Shown here piece after piece: positions 46,310-58,827 of a stretch of 64,000 bases of DNA (its first letter is position 1; each line of letters opens with the position of its first letter). The translations under genes were made by a program, and so were the position numbers. This DNA is from Cryptococcus deneoformans JEC21 (taxonomy: Eukaryota; Basidiomycota; Tremellomycetes; Tremellales; Cryptococcaceae), in NCBI RefSeq assembly GCF_000091045.1, contig NC_006692.1:389221-453220 (forward strand), given 5' to 3'. Under the pieces are notes generated by a model that made no database searches, was not told the DNA's origin, and saw only the letters and a list, made by a program, of their open reading frames with translations.

Positions 46310-49254
46310 ATGGGAAATGCTCGAGATCGCTCCTTTATTGACTACTTTTCACATCTCGCAATGACAGGAGGAGCATTCTTTGCCCCCGCGGCCGACAATG
46401 ACGAGGAGTATGATATGGGGCCGGTTGGCGAAGCCCATGCAGTTCAGTGGATTGGGACAGCTGGTGTCAAGGGACCGAAATGGGCAAGATTACCGCTGTT
46501 GACAGTCGGCATGCTGGGTATACAGGTGAGTTTCGCCCTGTAACCAGTTTGAGAACATTTTATAACATGCTGTAGTGCGTGTGGTCAATAGAAATGGGCT
46601 ATGCCTCTCCCTATCTCCTCGAATTAGGCCTCTCCAAATCATTCATGTCTCTCGTCTTCATGGCCGGTCCTCTGTCCGGGCTCATTGTGCAACCACTAGT
46701 CGGCATCTTCGCCGACCGCTCCCGCTCTCCTCTTGGTAGAAGGCGACCTTTCATGCTCGCCGGCTGCCTGATATGCGTCTCCGCCATGATGCTTCTCGGC
46801 TGGTCTCGCGAGGTCGCAGCTATCTTTGGTGGGGGCCAGTGGCTGGCCATAACCCTCGCAGTTTGGGCAATTTATTGTATAGATTTCAGTATTAATGCGG
46901 TTATGAGTACGGACAGGGCCTTGGTGGTTGACACGCTTCCGCCGAGAGAGCAAGAGGAAGGGAGTGCATGGGCAGGGAGGATGTTTGGGTTTGGGAGTGT
47001 AGCGGGATTCTTTGTGTGAGTTTGCGGATTCACCCGTGTTCCAGCGGTATGATACTGCGTGTACCAAGGAATGTTTCTGATAAGGAGCAGTGGGAATCTT
47101 GATTTGGCGCCGGTATTGCCTTTCTTGGGTAAAACTCAACTGCAAATATTATCGTTTCTTACAAGCGCAGTCCTGATGGTCACACATTCGTTTACTTCGT
47201 GGGCTGTCTCTGAACGCGTATTACTTCGCGATGAGTGAGCAAACGACATTTACTGTGTTTATACCTCATTGACATGGATTAGTCGGCCACAATCTAAGAG
47301 TAGCTTAAAGTCCAACCTCAAATCTATCTGGGAGAACATGTTCTCCCTTCCTCCCGGTATCCGCACTGTCTGCATTGTTCAATTCTTTGCTTCGTATGTT
47401 ACTTCTCGCATTTCTTTCCCCCATCATATCTGACATCCTTGCAGCCTCGGTTGGTTCCCCATCCTCTTCTTCACCACGGTATGGGTCTCCGAAATCTACA
47501 AATCCTCTGTCCCCTCTGACGGTATCGACCCGGCCACATTCGATTCCAGAGCCGTCCGTTCTGGTGCGAGAGCTTTACTTCTTCAAGCATTAGTCAACAT
47601 TATCACCAGCATCGGCATGCCATTCCTAGTTGCTGAATCGGGGGTACAGCCGAGTGAAAGTGTGGATGGGTACGAAGCTATCGAAGGAAGTTCGAGTCGT
47701 AGGGTTGGTCTCGAGACCGCAAATGGTGATGGGCGCAGTCCCCAAGCAAGTGTAGCAACACCTCCCAATTCTGCACTCTGGAAAAGGGCGCGTGAGGACC
47801 TCGAGAATGGAACGGTTTTCCGTCGGTTTCTCCACTCCGTGCAAAGTATGGTGAATAATGTCAAGAAGGGCGAATTGGGAATACCTATAAAGGGCTTGAC
47901 ATTAGTCAAGGTTTGGTGGATTTCGCAGTTTGTTTTTGCGGCTGCTATGGCAGGAAGCTGGTGACTTATTTTCTACGAAACACCGGGTTCGAAGAAGGCT
48001 GACAAAGAGTAGGTTTGTGAAGAGTGTGGGAGGTGCATATGTCATTATCGCTACAACGGGATTCTGCTGGGCATTGTCACAGTGTAAGTAGAGTTAAGCA
48101 TGTTATTGCGATGGCTAACTGTATGGTAGGGGCCCCGTACTCTCTGGTGTGTAGTCAGCCTCCGCAGCAATTGCAACGTACAAGGCTAACCCCCATTAAT
48201 AGTTAGGAGAACTCATTCTCATCGACGGTAGTATACAACGCAACCAGTCTATCAATCTTTCCCGAATGCGGGCACGCAGGAACTCGAGCGACGCCCAATC
48301 TCGACCGTCTTCTGCCCTCTTCGACGCTGAAGAAACATCTCATCCTATCATCCCGCCGTCGAACACTAACTTCTCACGAGTCAGCACGCCTCTTCACTCT
48401 CGGCACGCTTCTCGTACTTCATTAGTCCTTGACCGAAGTAATCGACATTCTCGAGATCGAACGCGCCCTTCTAGCCCTAGCTCTAATCTCGACCGCCCGG
48501 CAAACTTTGATCGAGAAAAATTTATGTCTCACAAATCCAATCTCTCGTTGGAAGGGGAAGGACTATCTCCGTTGGTTATACAGGGTGATACCCCTGTTGA
48601 GCCTGCGTTCGGGTCGACTGTGGTCTTGCGTCATTCAGACGAGATGTCAAGGTCAGAGGGTGAAGATGACGAGTACGAGATGGGACAAGTAAGAGGGAAC
48701 TCGTCATCGACGCACCATAGTCCGAGAGCGTCTGGCGATTATGATATGAATGGTACGAAAGGCACAGCCGATAAAGCTGGTGGTGAGTCCCTCCTCATCC
48801 CATCAAGGGACTTTTCGACTCCTGATAAAAAGGGCCAACGCTGATCAAGTTCATAAATATAGTGATCTTGGGTATACATAACGTCTTCCTCGTCTTGCCC
48901 CAATTTATCGTCACAGTCCTCAGCTCTGTCATCTTCTGGCTTATGGAACCTTCCAAATCTCTTCCTACGCATCACCCAGGCTCAGTCCCTGTCACCGACA
49001 CTAACACCACCGCCGCCATCGCCGCCATTGCGAATTCTTCCGTCCTTGAAGACGCTGTTTCAGCCACGATGGAAGTTGCAGAACAAGTCGCCAAGAGGAC
49101 AGTAGAGCTTGTCAGTAGGGAAGGTGTGGATGTGGATGTTTCGTCGCCGGATGCGGTGGGGTTGATCTTCAGGATAGGCGGGGTGAGTGCGGCTGTTGGA
49201 GGATGGATATGTTGGAGGCTGGCAAGGGATTGGGCAAGAGGTCAGGGGGTATAG
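46310..49254 (+). CDS. SUT-type sucrose/alpha-glucoside proton symporter-like (GPH/MFS)
   Basis: Resembles plant SUT and S. pombe Sut1 disaccharide symporters. Start MGNARDRSFIDYFSHLA at 46310. After a short hydrophilic N-terminus come membrane spans with the family signature around FADRSRSPLGRRRPFMLAG and the downstream DTLPPREQEEGSAWAGRMFGFG-type loop (split here into shorter citations). A very large cytosolic loop of about 170 residues (encoded 48250-48800; Ser/Arg-rich, many SxxS and RxxS sites) sits between the last pairs of spans and is far longer than in plant SUTs. The final spans include GIHNVFLVLPQFIVTVLSS and GGVSAAVGGWICW. At least eight introns; junctions near 48140-48240 are approximate. 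Divergent from SNU13. Confidence 0.85.
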
Positions 49255-50421
49255 AGTAAAAAAATGAAATTGACTGGTTTTTACTTTCTTTACTGGGCAT
49301 AGGTCATCAATATGCATATTTTGTATCTGTATTGGACACGCTCAAAGCCCTCCAACGTGCTTATTGAGTGCAGGACATAACGATGACTGCCTGAACCATG
49401 AGGCCAAAATAACGTAAGTGTGTTTCAATAAGATTACGCAGCAAACCATCTAATTACAACATGGCACAGGCCGTCAAAGATCACAATTGCAAAGTTCTTC
49501 TTACCATTTTCCTCGGCAAATGGATACTGGCGAACCACAATTGCCAATGGCAAAAGTTTGGGCATCCTGCAGAACCCTTCAGTAACAGGGTGCGGGGGAC
49601 AAGCAAACAAAGGAGGGTGGTGAATCAATTTCAGAAAATCGGGCATAGGAAGGGCGATTGCTCTCACCCTGACCAAGATGGTTACAAGACACGATAATTC
49701 CAAAATGCCGAACAAAATCAGAAAGTTTCAGAGGCTCGGTTGCAAGCTTTCCTCAACTTTGTCAGGCTTCAAAGTGCCCAGTCGTATACAAACAGGCGGC
49801 CGCCCTTTGAGTGGAAAGTGAGAACGTACGGCCTTTGCAAGTAGTCGCAAATTAGGGTTATTAGAGTTAACCGTTCTCCGGTTTACCATTATTTTATTGC
49901 TGTTCAACAGATTACATTCGGTGGTCGCTTCTTGTCATGCAGCCAAAGGGAATAATTGGACGCTGTCAGTCATCTCGATCTCGGAAATTGCTGAAACAAT
50001 GAGGTCCCTGCAAATGGCCGCCCAAAACACCTTTCGTTTCACCATCCCTATTTCAATCCCATGTATCATTTCGGCACGTTCTCGAAAGCAATGATTTGAC
50101 TGCCCCTTTGACACTCGCCCATATACACAATCAAGGCCCCTCTCGGTGTACAGGTGGAGGGCCCTTCGGGAGTCCGATAGAGCAATCCATATTCGTTTCA
50201 CGATGTTGTGAATCTCGACGCGTTGACAGGCTCAAATACAAAGGCAGTCCTTCACTTGAAAGCAACCAAGGTAATCAATTCAAGGTATATAACTGCCACC
50301 ATGTATCTCTCCAACATCCACCCAAGCTCTCAAGGTCAGTATCTTTCCCAACACACGTTCTTTACAAGTCGCCGTTCTTTCTTCACCAACCACTATACAA
50401 CATCTCCATTCACAAACAGAC
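49255..50421. promoter_or_regulatory. Upstream region of the GH114 gene, TATA box
   Basis: 1.17 kb. TATATAA at 50286-50292 lies about 130 bp upstream of the chosen ATG. An ATG at 50301, too close to the TATA box to be in the mRNA, is followed by a GTCAGT donor that could splice in frame to the signal-peptide exon. No other gene seen. Confidence 0.4.
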
Positions 50422-51897
50422 ATGATCTCAATTTCTCCTTCAAGCTGGCTTCTTGTCATCTCCTCCCTGGTGGCAGTGACTGTGAGCGCCATTAGAATGT
50501 ACTATTGATATGTAGCTGATATATATTACACCACATCAGTCCGCCAAGCCATTTCCCCGAAACGTTCCTCATGGTCATTGCGGCTCCTTCACATCTTCCC
50601 TTACCATCGTTGAGACGTCCAAAGATGCTACGAGCGCCGAAGAAACTGTTGTAACCTCTTTGGCCATTGAAGCTGCCTTGGCTTCTGCCACAAGCTCTAG
50701 CAGTAAGCACAGAGCAATTCGTCGAATTCCATTACCATTAACTCACATTCCATTTCAGGTGCTTCTGCTGCTACTACTAGCTCGATCTCTAGTGTCGCCT
50801 CCTCTGTCAGCCTCAGTTCCACCTTTGTTTACGAGCTTGATGCTCAGTCGGTGACCTCACCTGAGATCACCACCGACACTGGCCTTATTGTCAATGCGGA
50901 TGTGTATATCGTAGACGGTGAGGGTACTAGCGAAGACACTATGTACGTCTTCGGAAGATCATAACCTAGCTTGATTACTTGCTGAACACTTTATAGTGCC
51001 CAGTACCACGCAGACGGCAAGAGCGTTATCTGTTACTTCTCTGCCGGTACCTGGGAGCCTGGCAGGTAAATTATCATCTGCCCTACTTTGTGAGCCTGGT
51101 ATTGAGGGATCGTATTGACTCTTTCGTACAGGTCTGACGCCGATGACTTTGACCCTGCCTGTGTTTGCGGCACTGGAGGCTCCTTTGCAGACAATGCTTG
51201 TTCATCTGATGACAATAAACTCTCTGACTGGGACGAGTGGTGGCTTGACATCCACAGTGCCTCGTGTATTTCCAAAGTCGAGAGCATCATGTCTGCACGT
51301 ATCTCGTCATTTGTGGCCAAGGGCTGTGACGGAGTAGACCCTGACAACGTTGACAGTGTAAGTAGCATAGAAGCCCGCCCCAGGCCTCCTCATGATAACT
51401 TTACGCTGATTATCTCTACTGTTTTGTCACAGTTTGCCAACTCGGACCAGCTCCACGGTAACACTGCCGACGATCAGGTCAACTACCTCCTCTGGCTGTC
51501 CTCCATTGCTCGTGGCCAAGGTCTCATGATCGATCTCAAGAACGCCGGCTCGCTTCTGGTGGACGATAACGGTGATGCTACCTCTTACCAGTCTGAGATC
51601 GTTGAGGCCTTTGATTTTGTGGTCATTGAGTCCTGTGTAAGTTGATTGTGCTTCTATTTCTCCTTATCAAAGCTCGACAACACAGCCCATTTTGCTGACT
51701 TCAATTGTTACTCTTCCTTGTAGCATGAGTATGAAGAGTGTGATATTTACGACTCCTTCCTGGCTGCCGGCAAGCCCGAGATCCAGATCGAATACGGAGA
51801 CATTACCACCTGTCCGTCCCTGCAAGACGGCCAACACCTCTTAGTTTACAGCCAAAACGATCTCAGCTCAGCGTTGATCACTCTTGAATGTGACTGA
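50422..51897 (+). CDS. Secreted glycoside hydrolase family 114-like protein
   Basis: GH114 includes endo-alpha-1,4-polygalactosaminidases (family knowledge). The start MISISPSSWLLVISSLVAVTSA is a signal peptide once the intron at 50482-50539 is removed. A Ser/Thr-rich linker (about residues 60-90) follows, then the TIM-barrel: VICYFSAGTWEPGRSDADDF, a Cys-containing insert (ACVCGTGGSFADNACSSDD), WWLDIHSASCISKVESIM, GCDGVDPDNVDS, and late strands GLMIDLKNAGSLL and AFDFVVIESC, HEYEECDIY. Even Cys count suits disulfides. Introns near 50701-50757, 50944-50997, 51069-51131, 51361-51432 and 51639-51723. The substrate in this organism is unknown. Confidence 0.85.
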
Positions 51898-52229
51898 TCA
51901 AAGTCGATCCATATTTTGAACCCTCAAATGTATAAAATTATTCAAGAAGTGAAAGCACAAGAAAGGAGCGTTCAAGAAAAAGATGATCAGCAGACAACTA
52001 GCTGATTGATTGTTTCCGTTGATATCCTCCCAGTACAATTATGCATCAAGTGCAGTTGGCATACACGATATGGCATGTCATATAAAATAACAACAATGCT
52101 AACAAAACAATTTTTTTTCCGATCCTACGCTTGGTACCGATCGTAATATCATACATTTTCAAAGCCTTGGCATGCCTTCCTAATCATAGGAAACATCGTT
52201 TCTACTTATGAGAAACAATTAGCAGACTT
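51898..52229. other. Convergent 3' region
   Basis: 332 bp between the GH114 stop and the MFS stop; AT-rich, nothing further supported. Confidence 0.5.
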
Positions 52230-54093
52230 TTATACAGTATTAATTTTCTCGACATGGCTGTATTCTTTTTCTGCCTCTTCGGCCCCATCGTACTCGGTTG
52301 GTGTGACATTCTCGGGCTCGGGTACCTTACCGTCCGCCTTCTTAAATCCGTTCTGGAACCAATGGCCGCCGAAAAGGGAGCTCATCTGCTCGATCGATAA
52401 GCCCTTAGTCTCGGGCAAGGCGACAAAGACGTAGACCCAGATGAGGGCGGAGACGCAAGCGAATATAGCAAAGGGACCGAAAGAGCCAATGTTGGCAATC
52501 TAGAAAGAGATTTAAAAAAAATCAATGTTGCGTTCTTATATTGAGTTTTGCCAGACTCACCATGTTCGGGAAGAATCTCGTGAGACAGAAGTTGGCAAGG
52601 TATTGCATGCCAATAGTGAGGGACATGATTTTGGCCCTAATTCTGTTGGGAAAAACTTCCCCATTTAGACCGAAAGCTACAGGTGCCCAGCCAATACCAT
52701 AGCCGATGGCGAAGAGGCAAACGGCAGCGATGGCAACCCATCCAGCGGCCTTGTTGTGACCGGCTAGAGCACCGAGGTAGATAGCAATCCATAGTACACA
52801 GAGGATGTTGATGGTCGCACCGATGAGTAGCATTTTTCTCCGACCAAATCGCTCCGAGAGCAAGAAGGCGTATACGAGGACGGCGAGTACCTTCATGAGA
52901 CCGTAGATACCAGAAAAGAGGTAAGCCCCGTCGGTGGTCGTGACGTTGATGGTGGAGAGGATAGAAGTTTGATAATAGGTGATCGAGTTACCTCCAGAGA
53001 AGTTGAAACCAATTTGAACAATCATTACAAGAACGAATCGTCGGAGGAGGGTCCGGTCATTCTTGAGTTCTCGGAAGAGACCAAGCCAGGAGCTAGAATG
53101 AGCAATTTCGATCTCGGCGCTGACAGAAGAAGCGATTTCCTTGTATTCATCTTGTACATAGGGATGATCTTCAGGAAGACGCCGGATTCTGGTCAGAGCA
53201 CGAAGGGCTTGATCGTTCTTTCCCCTGAGGATGAGCCATCGAGGAGATTCGGGCAATAATGGAAGGGCAGATAGGAGAATTATACCAGGGTACTGTTGCA
53301 CGGATTCCTTCAGCTCCCTAGTCCGCGCAAGTAGGGAAATGGAGCTCACGAGTTGAAAGAGAACGGGCATTCGCCACTGCCAGTGGGAGCTGGGAGATAT
53401 GTGGAGGATGGCAATATAATTAACCCAGTAACCAAGAGAAACACCAAGCATGATGTTGAAAGAGAAAAAGGCACCTAGCACTCCTCGGATTGCCTTTGGA
53501 GCGATTTCGGCTAAAAAAAGGGTACCGGTGACTGTACCAGCACCAGAAGCGAAGCCTTGCATGGCTCGCCCCCCAATGACCTGCTTGATGTTGCCAGAAG
53601 CCACAAGCTGAACAATGGTGCCGACAGAACTGGGATTAAGCTGTCAGCACGGCAAAATCATGATATTAACAATTCAATCTAATAATCTTACTAGATAAGA
53701 GCGTTAAGGAACAATGTCCATCGCCGACCGAGTCTGTCATTGAATGGACTAGAGGTCAAGGCACCAATGAGACCACCGAGGACAATGACACTGGTAATCC
53801 AACCCTTGATGTCACTCGCAGCAGAAGCCGAATAATGTTTCAAGTTAAAAGTAGCAATGAAGTCTGGCATCTATTATCACACAATACTATCAGCGAGCTG
53901 TTCTGTCTGCTCCGGAGCATACATCTGTTCCACTTACAGCCAAAATGCCAGATATGTTACTGGTGTTAGCCCCATGAAGACCACCACTGAAGGAGAGGGC
54001 AAAGGCGATAAAAAATACGTAGAGGTTGAACACCTCTTTAGGAGTGTTCGCCAAAGCTTTCTTGTTGATTAAGTTGCCGAGTGCGCCTGCCAT
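52230..54093 (-). CDS. Sugar-porter family MFS transporter
   Basis: Twelve-span major facilitator of the sugar porter type; substrate not deducible. Start at 54093 (MAGALGNLINKKALAN). Landmarks: NDRLGRRWTLFLNA in the first loop, GRAMQGFASGAGTVTGTLFLAEIAP, LPESPRWLILRGKNDQALRAL, GGNSITYYQTSIL, SERFGRRKMLLIG, NGEVFPNRIRAKIMSL and the C-terminal PETKGLSIEQM. A 57-nt intron with no stop and a length divisible by three lies near 53289-53345 (donor GTGAGC, acceptor CAACAG), so retention would add 19 residues. Exon 2 starts MPDFIATFNLKHY. It lies next to the regulator and enzymes to the right, so it may import the substrate of that module. Confidence 0.9.
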
Positions 54094-54807
54094 GTTGGAT
54101 CAAAGTCGCCAGTTTGTATGCAGATAACTTGATGGCAGTTGTATTATTCGAATCCAACCAGGACCGTCGATTTAGTCAGGCTATGTATCTATCTATAAGT
54201 CAGCCAGATGGGGCCCAAGTCCGTCCCCGGCGTTCAGCTGATGAGGGGGGTATCTCGGGGCGTAACTCGGGTAAGGGAGTCTAGGAGGACTCATCCTTTC
54301 CAAAAGAACAGGAATCGTAGTAGTTATGTCGGGTTTCACGGTTCATGGCCTCGAATCAACAATGAACTATTTGAATGATCAGGAGTCAAAATTCTTATAT
54401 TCCGTTAAAGCCCGTGAAATCCGTCGCACACAACACCTCCCCCTTTGTCGTTTCTGGGGTCTCCAGTTGTTCGTCTTTGCAGATCATGCGGCTTACAATT
54501 ACAAGGCGGGGCGGGATATACGATGCAGGATAAATGTGTTCGCTGCCCATACAACTGCAAGCTGAGAAATGAGGAATTTTATGAAGTGGCCATGAAAGCA
54601 TCTTGTTGCGTCTTGTCGTAAAATAGCGGCAGGCGGTGAATTGGTGCCGAGAGTTTTAAGCAACTGTCAAATGCGGCGATGACGTACTGGCACATTTGGA
54701 ATCATGAAAGGACTCGTAGTGTCTCATATTAACTGAAGAGCTATCACAAATGCACATAATAACAAATTATCACGTACGTGGGCAGGTCATTTATATACAG
54801 GATATCG
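54094..54807. promoter_or_regulatory. Upstream region of the MFS transporter
   Basis: 714 bp between the transporter start and the regulator stop. TCGGGGCGTA (54255-54264) also occurs in the lactonase/RraA promoter. A GC-rich block (GGCGGGGCGGG) is near 54505-54515. No ORF supported. Confidence 0.4.
54255..54264. promoter_or_regulatory. Shared promoter word TCGGGGCGTA, copy 1
   Basis: Ten-base word about 160 bp upstream of the MFS transporter start, identical to 59099-59108. Candidate binding site; unproven. Confidence 0.3.
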
Positions 54808-57321
54808 TTACGAAGGCGGAGGATGGAATGTCGTTGGGGGGTCAGTGGGAAGCCGCCAATCTCCCGTACCACCTCCAGCATTCTCAATGAGCGTACTAAA
54901 ATTATCCCAGCTTATTTCTCCGTAATCACCCCTAAACGTACCAAACGGACCGCCTCCGTACAAATCAAGTGCAGGTTGAAGGCCCCAGAATTGATCAAAC
55001 ATGGATTGCACCGATGGATCGGAAATGGGTGCCAGGTTTGAAGCATTGGCCTCAACGACTGGCAAAGTCGCTTGGGAGTGCCCTTCATCCGCTGCGAGAG
55101 TGTTCGAAAGAATAGCATTTGCTTGAAGATGGGCATGCGGAGATGGTGCCCGACTGTTGGCATGCGATAAACCCTGATCAGTCTTTGATCGGAGCATCTC
55201 CATCATTGCGATCTCTTTGATTTTGACCTCGTCTAGCAAATTGCTATTGCCTTTCCTGGCAGTCATGAAGTCTGATAGGCATTGATTGATCATTCGCAAG
55301 GTGTCCGGGCTAGGGTTCGATAACAATGAAAGGCTAACAATGACCAGAGAGTCAGAAAATTCGTGGCATGGAAGAAAATTTGCGTTGAGGGAGACATCAC
55401 CGACCCTAGAATAACCAAGGAATTCGTCACACGGTACGAACCCGTACTCAAATTATCCATACCTGGTACTGTGAATTTGGTCCGAGCCCACAAGTCATCC
55501 ATCGCCGCCTGCAGACAAGCCTCTCGACTTCGGGCATATTGGTTGTCAGGATCAGGGCGGGCAAGATAGGGACGATGCAGACTGATTCTCGCAAAGTTGT
55601 ACTCTGTTGAAGCGAAATGACGATGAATGATTAAGGCGGGATGGGTATTTGCGTCATCATTAGCATCATCATTCTGGCCATATGATTTGAGTCGCAAGCC
55701 GTAAGGAAGATTAGAAGCCCAATTCTGCAAGGCATCCTCGATGCTGTCAATTACATCGTAAGAAGGTTCCCCAAGCTGATAAGCCTCTTCGGCGATACGG
55801 CTCATTATATGAGCAAGCGAATGGCGGCAGACGAGGAAAGTGTTCAAAGTCAAATTTGACATGGGCTGAACGATGTTCTCGTTGTCGAGATTGAGAGGAG
55901 GTTCTGTGTCGCATGAGCGATCAGAAATGCCTACGGGTCTTCCCAAAAGCAATGCGCAATATCGATCCATATGGTACACATAACTTCTCGTGTCAGCGCA
56001 CAAAACCTCTTCAAACTAATAAGCTTACCTCCAGACTAGCCTCCTTTCTTGTAGATCCTCAGGCAGCAATTTCCCAGCAACAACAGAAGGTCGATGTAAA
56101 CCTAGGGCCTGCGCCCTGAAGACTGCCGTTCCCAGAGCTGGCAGGGCATCAGGAGCACGGCGCGCCAAGATGAGATATCGGACTGTCAGCAGATCTGACA
56201 TGACCAATATGATATCTCCTCTTCCGCTAATGAGACCGTCTGAATACGCCGAGGCCCGTCGGGAAGCTTGATACAACTCGTTAGCCTTTGCAAGGCGTTT
56301 TTCGCCCGCTTGAGATGAAGACAAAGTAGAGTCGATGTGGAGCGTAGCAAGAGGCGCGGAAAGAGCTGAGATGGCAAGGACGATAAAAATAAGAGGCAGT
56401 CGATGAATAATCCAAGTGTCGAGCGAGAAAGTTCCTAGGCCTTGCCAGAGTGCTTCGTATGTCTGCATAAAAGGTTCACGGCGAATGGGGTAACGTGTTA
56501 AGCTATAGGTACGTTAGAGGTAAATATAATAGATTTTTCTGATAATACTCACTTGATGTTGTCAAAGTACAGTTGTATCAGCTCATCACACCATGTCCTC
56601 TGAGGCAGTTCGTGCAGAATATCTACCAACGCTCGAGGTGGACGCTTATCTTCACCATCTCCTGCTTCCGGGGTTTCAGGATCCGGTACCTACACATGAT
56701 CAGCAGCTAAAAATAAAATGAGAGAGACTTACATCCAAAGCACGCATGATGTCTATAGCCGAGTCGTCCCCAACGTACGCCATAGCCGATGGGCCATAAT
56801 ATCTGCCGCGAGTGACATACCCCGTCCTCTTTGGACGGTTCATAGACAATGATGGCACAGAAGATGGCGTCGATTCTACAAGGGCCTTTGGGGGACTTTT
56901 TCCCTCTAAAGAATGAGGCTGGGATGACATTGATTGCAGGAGGAGTGATTCGATACGTATGAGACGAGTTTGGACATCTTTCGACAATTCTATGGGGTCC
57001 TCATATCTGCACACGGTATTAATCAAGGGAATAGTCATCATCGACTAACCCATTAACCAAATAATGACAAAGGGTCGGCACTCTTCGTGAGACGCATCTT
57101 GCGCAAGGCTGCTGTCGGTCACACTTTCAACCAAGTCTCAGTGTCAATACTTGATTTGGTCTATGTCATGTTCATACCTTTGCTTTCGCTTTTGTACATT
57201 CTGTGCAGCTGTATGCCGCCCTTTTTCGTTTGTGTTTGCGTTCATCTGATCCTTCGGCTGTTCGCGGGGGTGATGATTTTCCTCTCATGGCATTCGATCC
57301 TGAAGACGATGCGTGCGGCAT
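54808..57321 (-). CDS. Zn2Cys6 fungal transcription factor
   Basis: Sequence-specific regulator, probably of the neighbouring catabolic genes (inference). The start is ATG 57321 (MPHASSSGSNAMRGK). The binuclear zinc cluster spans an intron at 57124-57178: CTECTKAKAK on exon 1 then CDRQQPCARC and PTLC on exon 2, matching C-x2-C-x6-C-x5-C-x2-C-x8-C. A further intron joins HYLVNG to YEDPIELSKD, leading into a leucine-containing linker helix (VQTRLIRIESLLLQ). The middle region has the fungal-specific domain (YHMDRYCALLLGRPVGISDR, FARISLHRPYLARPD). The C-terminal tail is Ser/Pro/Gly-rich with FWGLQPALDLYGGG, a possible activation region. Several introns interrupt it. No repressor-type feature is seen. 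Confidence 0.9.
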
Positions 57322-57815
57322 ACTGGGAACTAAGTCCGCATATACGGAGGTTCAGTGTGATTTGGGGGTTAATGGTAGTACCAAGTGCGATAGATTGTAT
57401 TACAGAGGAAACAGCAGTGGGAGAAAAGCTCCCATAGTCTTGATGCCAAAGTCAAGCAGCATAGATACCCTACAGGTAATGAATAGTGCCAAACGCCCCT
57501 TTCGTTCTTCTGTTGAAGAGCCGCCGCGCCGCCGGGCAAGTATTTTATCGTTATTTAATTGCTCTGGTCGGTCGGTGCCGGGATTGGTCCGAGAAATTAA
57601 ACTCCATTTATTCATGTTGTTGTGCATGTGATTTCATAGTTCAAAACATTCTGTCTTCGCATGAAACTCATATTTAACCAGCAGCAGTTGCCTGAATGGG
57701 CAATCGCATACGTGTTGCACATGCATAGTATCAAAGGCCATTGGAATTTATGCTTCGCTCTTCCTATGAAAACATCCAAACGATAGCAGTACATAGAAGT
57801 TACGGAGCGAAACCA
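57322..57815. promoter_or_regulatory. Upstream region of the regulator
   Basis: 494 bp between the regulator start and the lactonase stop. The shared promoter words found in the other module gaps are not present here. No ORF supported. Confidence 0.4.
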
Positions 57816-58827
57816 CTAATCCTTGCCTTCATATCCAATGAAAACTCGCGGATTCTTGACCATCAACTTGTCCCATTCATCGTCACTAAGCCAAGTTTTC
57901 AATTTGTTCACCCACGTCTTATCATCGAAATCCAAGAATGTCTCCACATCCTCGCCTTTCAGCCCCTTGGGACGCCTATGGAAAGGCTGAGTGTGCGGCC
58001 AATCAGAGCCGTACAGCACTCGATCAGGGTTTGCGTCAACAAGAGCTCGTACGAGGGGCTTCATGTCCTCAAACGTTGGGTCCTCGGAACATCGGTAAGG
58101 AGCCGATAGCTTTATCCAAAGCTTATTGTCTTTCAACAGGCTACAGAGCGCTCCCAACCCAGGCTGTGCGGCGACGTCAAAAGATGAGGTGTCAATGCCT
58201 TGAAACTCGAGTAAAGACGCTGTTTTCAGTCCGCCAAAGTGATCGACGACCATGGACACGGGGAGCGAGGCGATTATGGGAGCAAGAGAATCATAGTATT
58301 CGGGATGAGGATGGTAAGTCTGAAGACCCCAGCCGAAAGGTGCGATACGGTCGGCGTAGCGTTTCATGCATCGGATTTGCTGCTCCTTGTCATGTTGGGC
58401 TTTGTGGAGGTGATAGTCGATACGGATACCCTTTACCCCCTACGGCTGGAGATTAGCAACTTCATGGAGAGTGTCTCGTATAAGAGTTGCCTACCTGATC
58501 TTTCATCGATTGTATTTGCTCGTCTGTCGTTTTCTCGATATCAATGCAGGCGTACGCTCGTCCAGTTTCATTAAAATATTTGAGATAATAAAGCAAGGAG
58601 CTAGGGTCAGTTCCGAATGATAGACCATGCGCGATACAGGCATGTTCAATACCCATAGAATGCTGGAATGTCTCGAAAGAACGAAGAGGCGCTGAAGAGG
58701 GAGTGAAATGACGAGTCGGAGCTAGTGGAAACTTGTCAAGGTCGAATATATGGTGATGAACGTCCCAGCTACCGGGAGGGCAAGGCTGGTCAGTTCTGAT
58801 AGGAGCGGTAGAAACGAGGGAGGGCAT
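57816..58827 (-). CDS. COG3618/LigI-type amidohydrolase (lactonase)
   Basis: Two exons (58495-58827, 57816-58439) give 318 aa, right for amidohydrolase-2 lactonases. Start MPSLVSTAPIRTDQP at 58827, chosen over an in-frame upstream ATG because the homologous region begins just after. The motif DVHHHIFD follows D-x-H-x-H, then FPLAPTRHFTPSSAP, a layout very like bacterial LigI (2-pyrone-4,6-dicarboxylate lactonase). Later landmarks are GVKGIRIDYH, VVDHFGG, IKLSAPYR and VLYGSDWPHTQPF, whose Asp is the general base position of the family. Relatives hydrolyse PDC, 4-sulfomuconolactone or sugar lactones, so the substrate is unproven. It is divergent from the RraA-like gene by 493 bp. Confidence 0.85.

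Noticed and set aside
49850..49880. TTAGGG-like telomere repeat
   Set aside because: A single copy, not a tandem array.
54301..54400. tRNA-like segment (tcgaatca B-box-like word)
   Set aside because: No matching A box or foldable cloverleaf around it.
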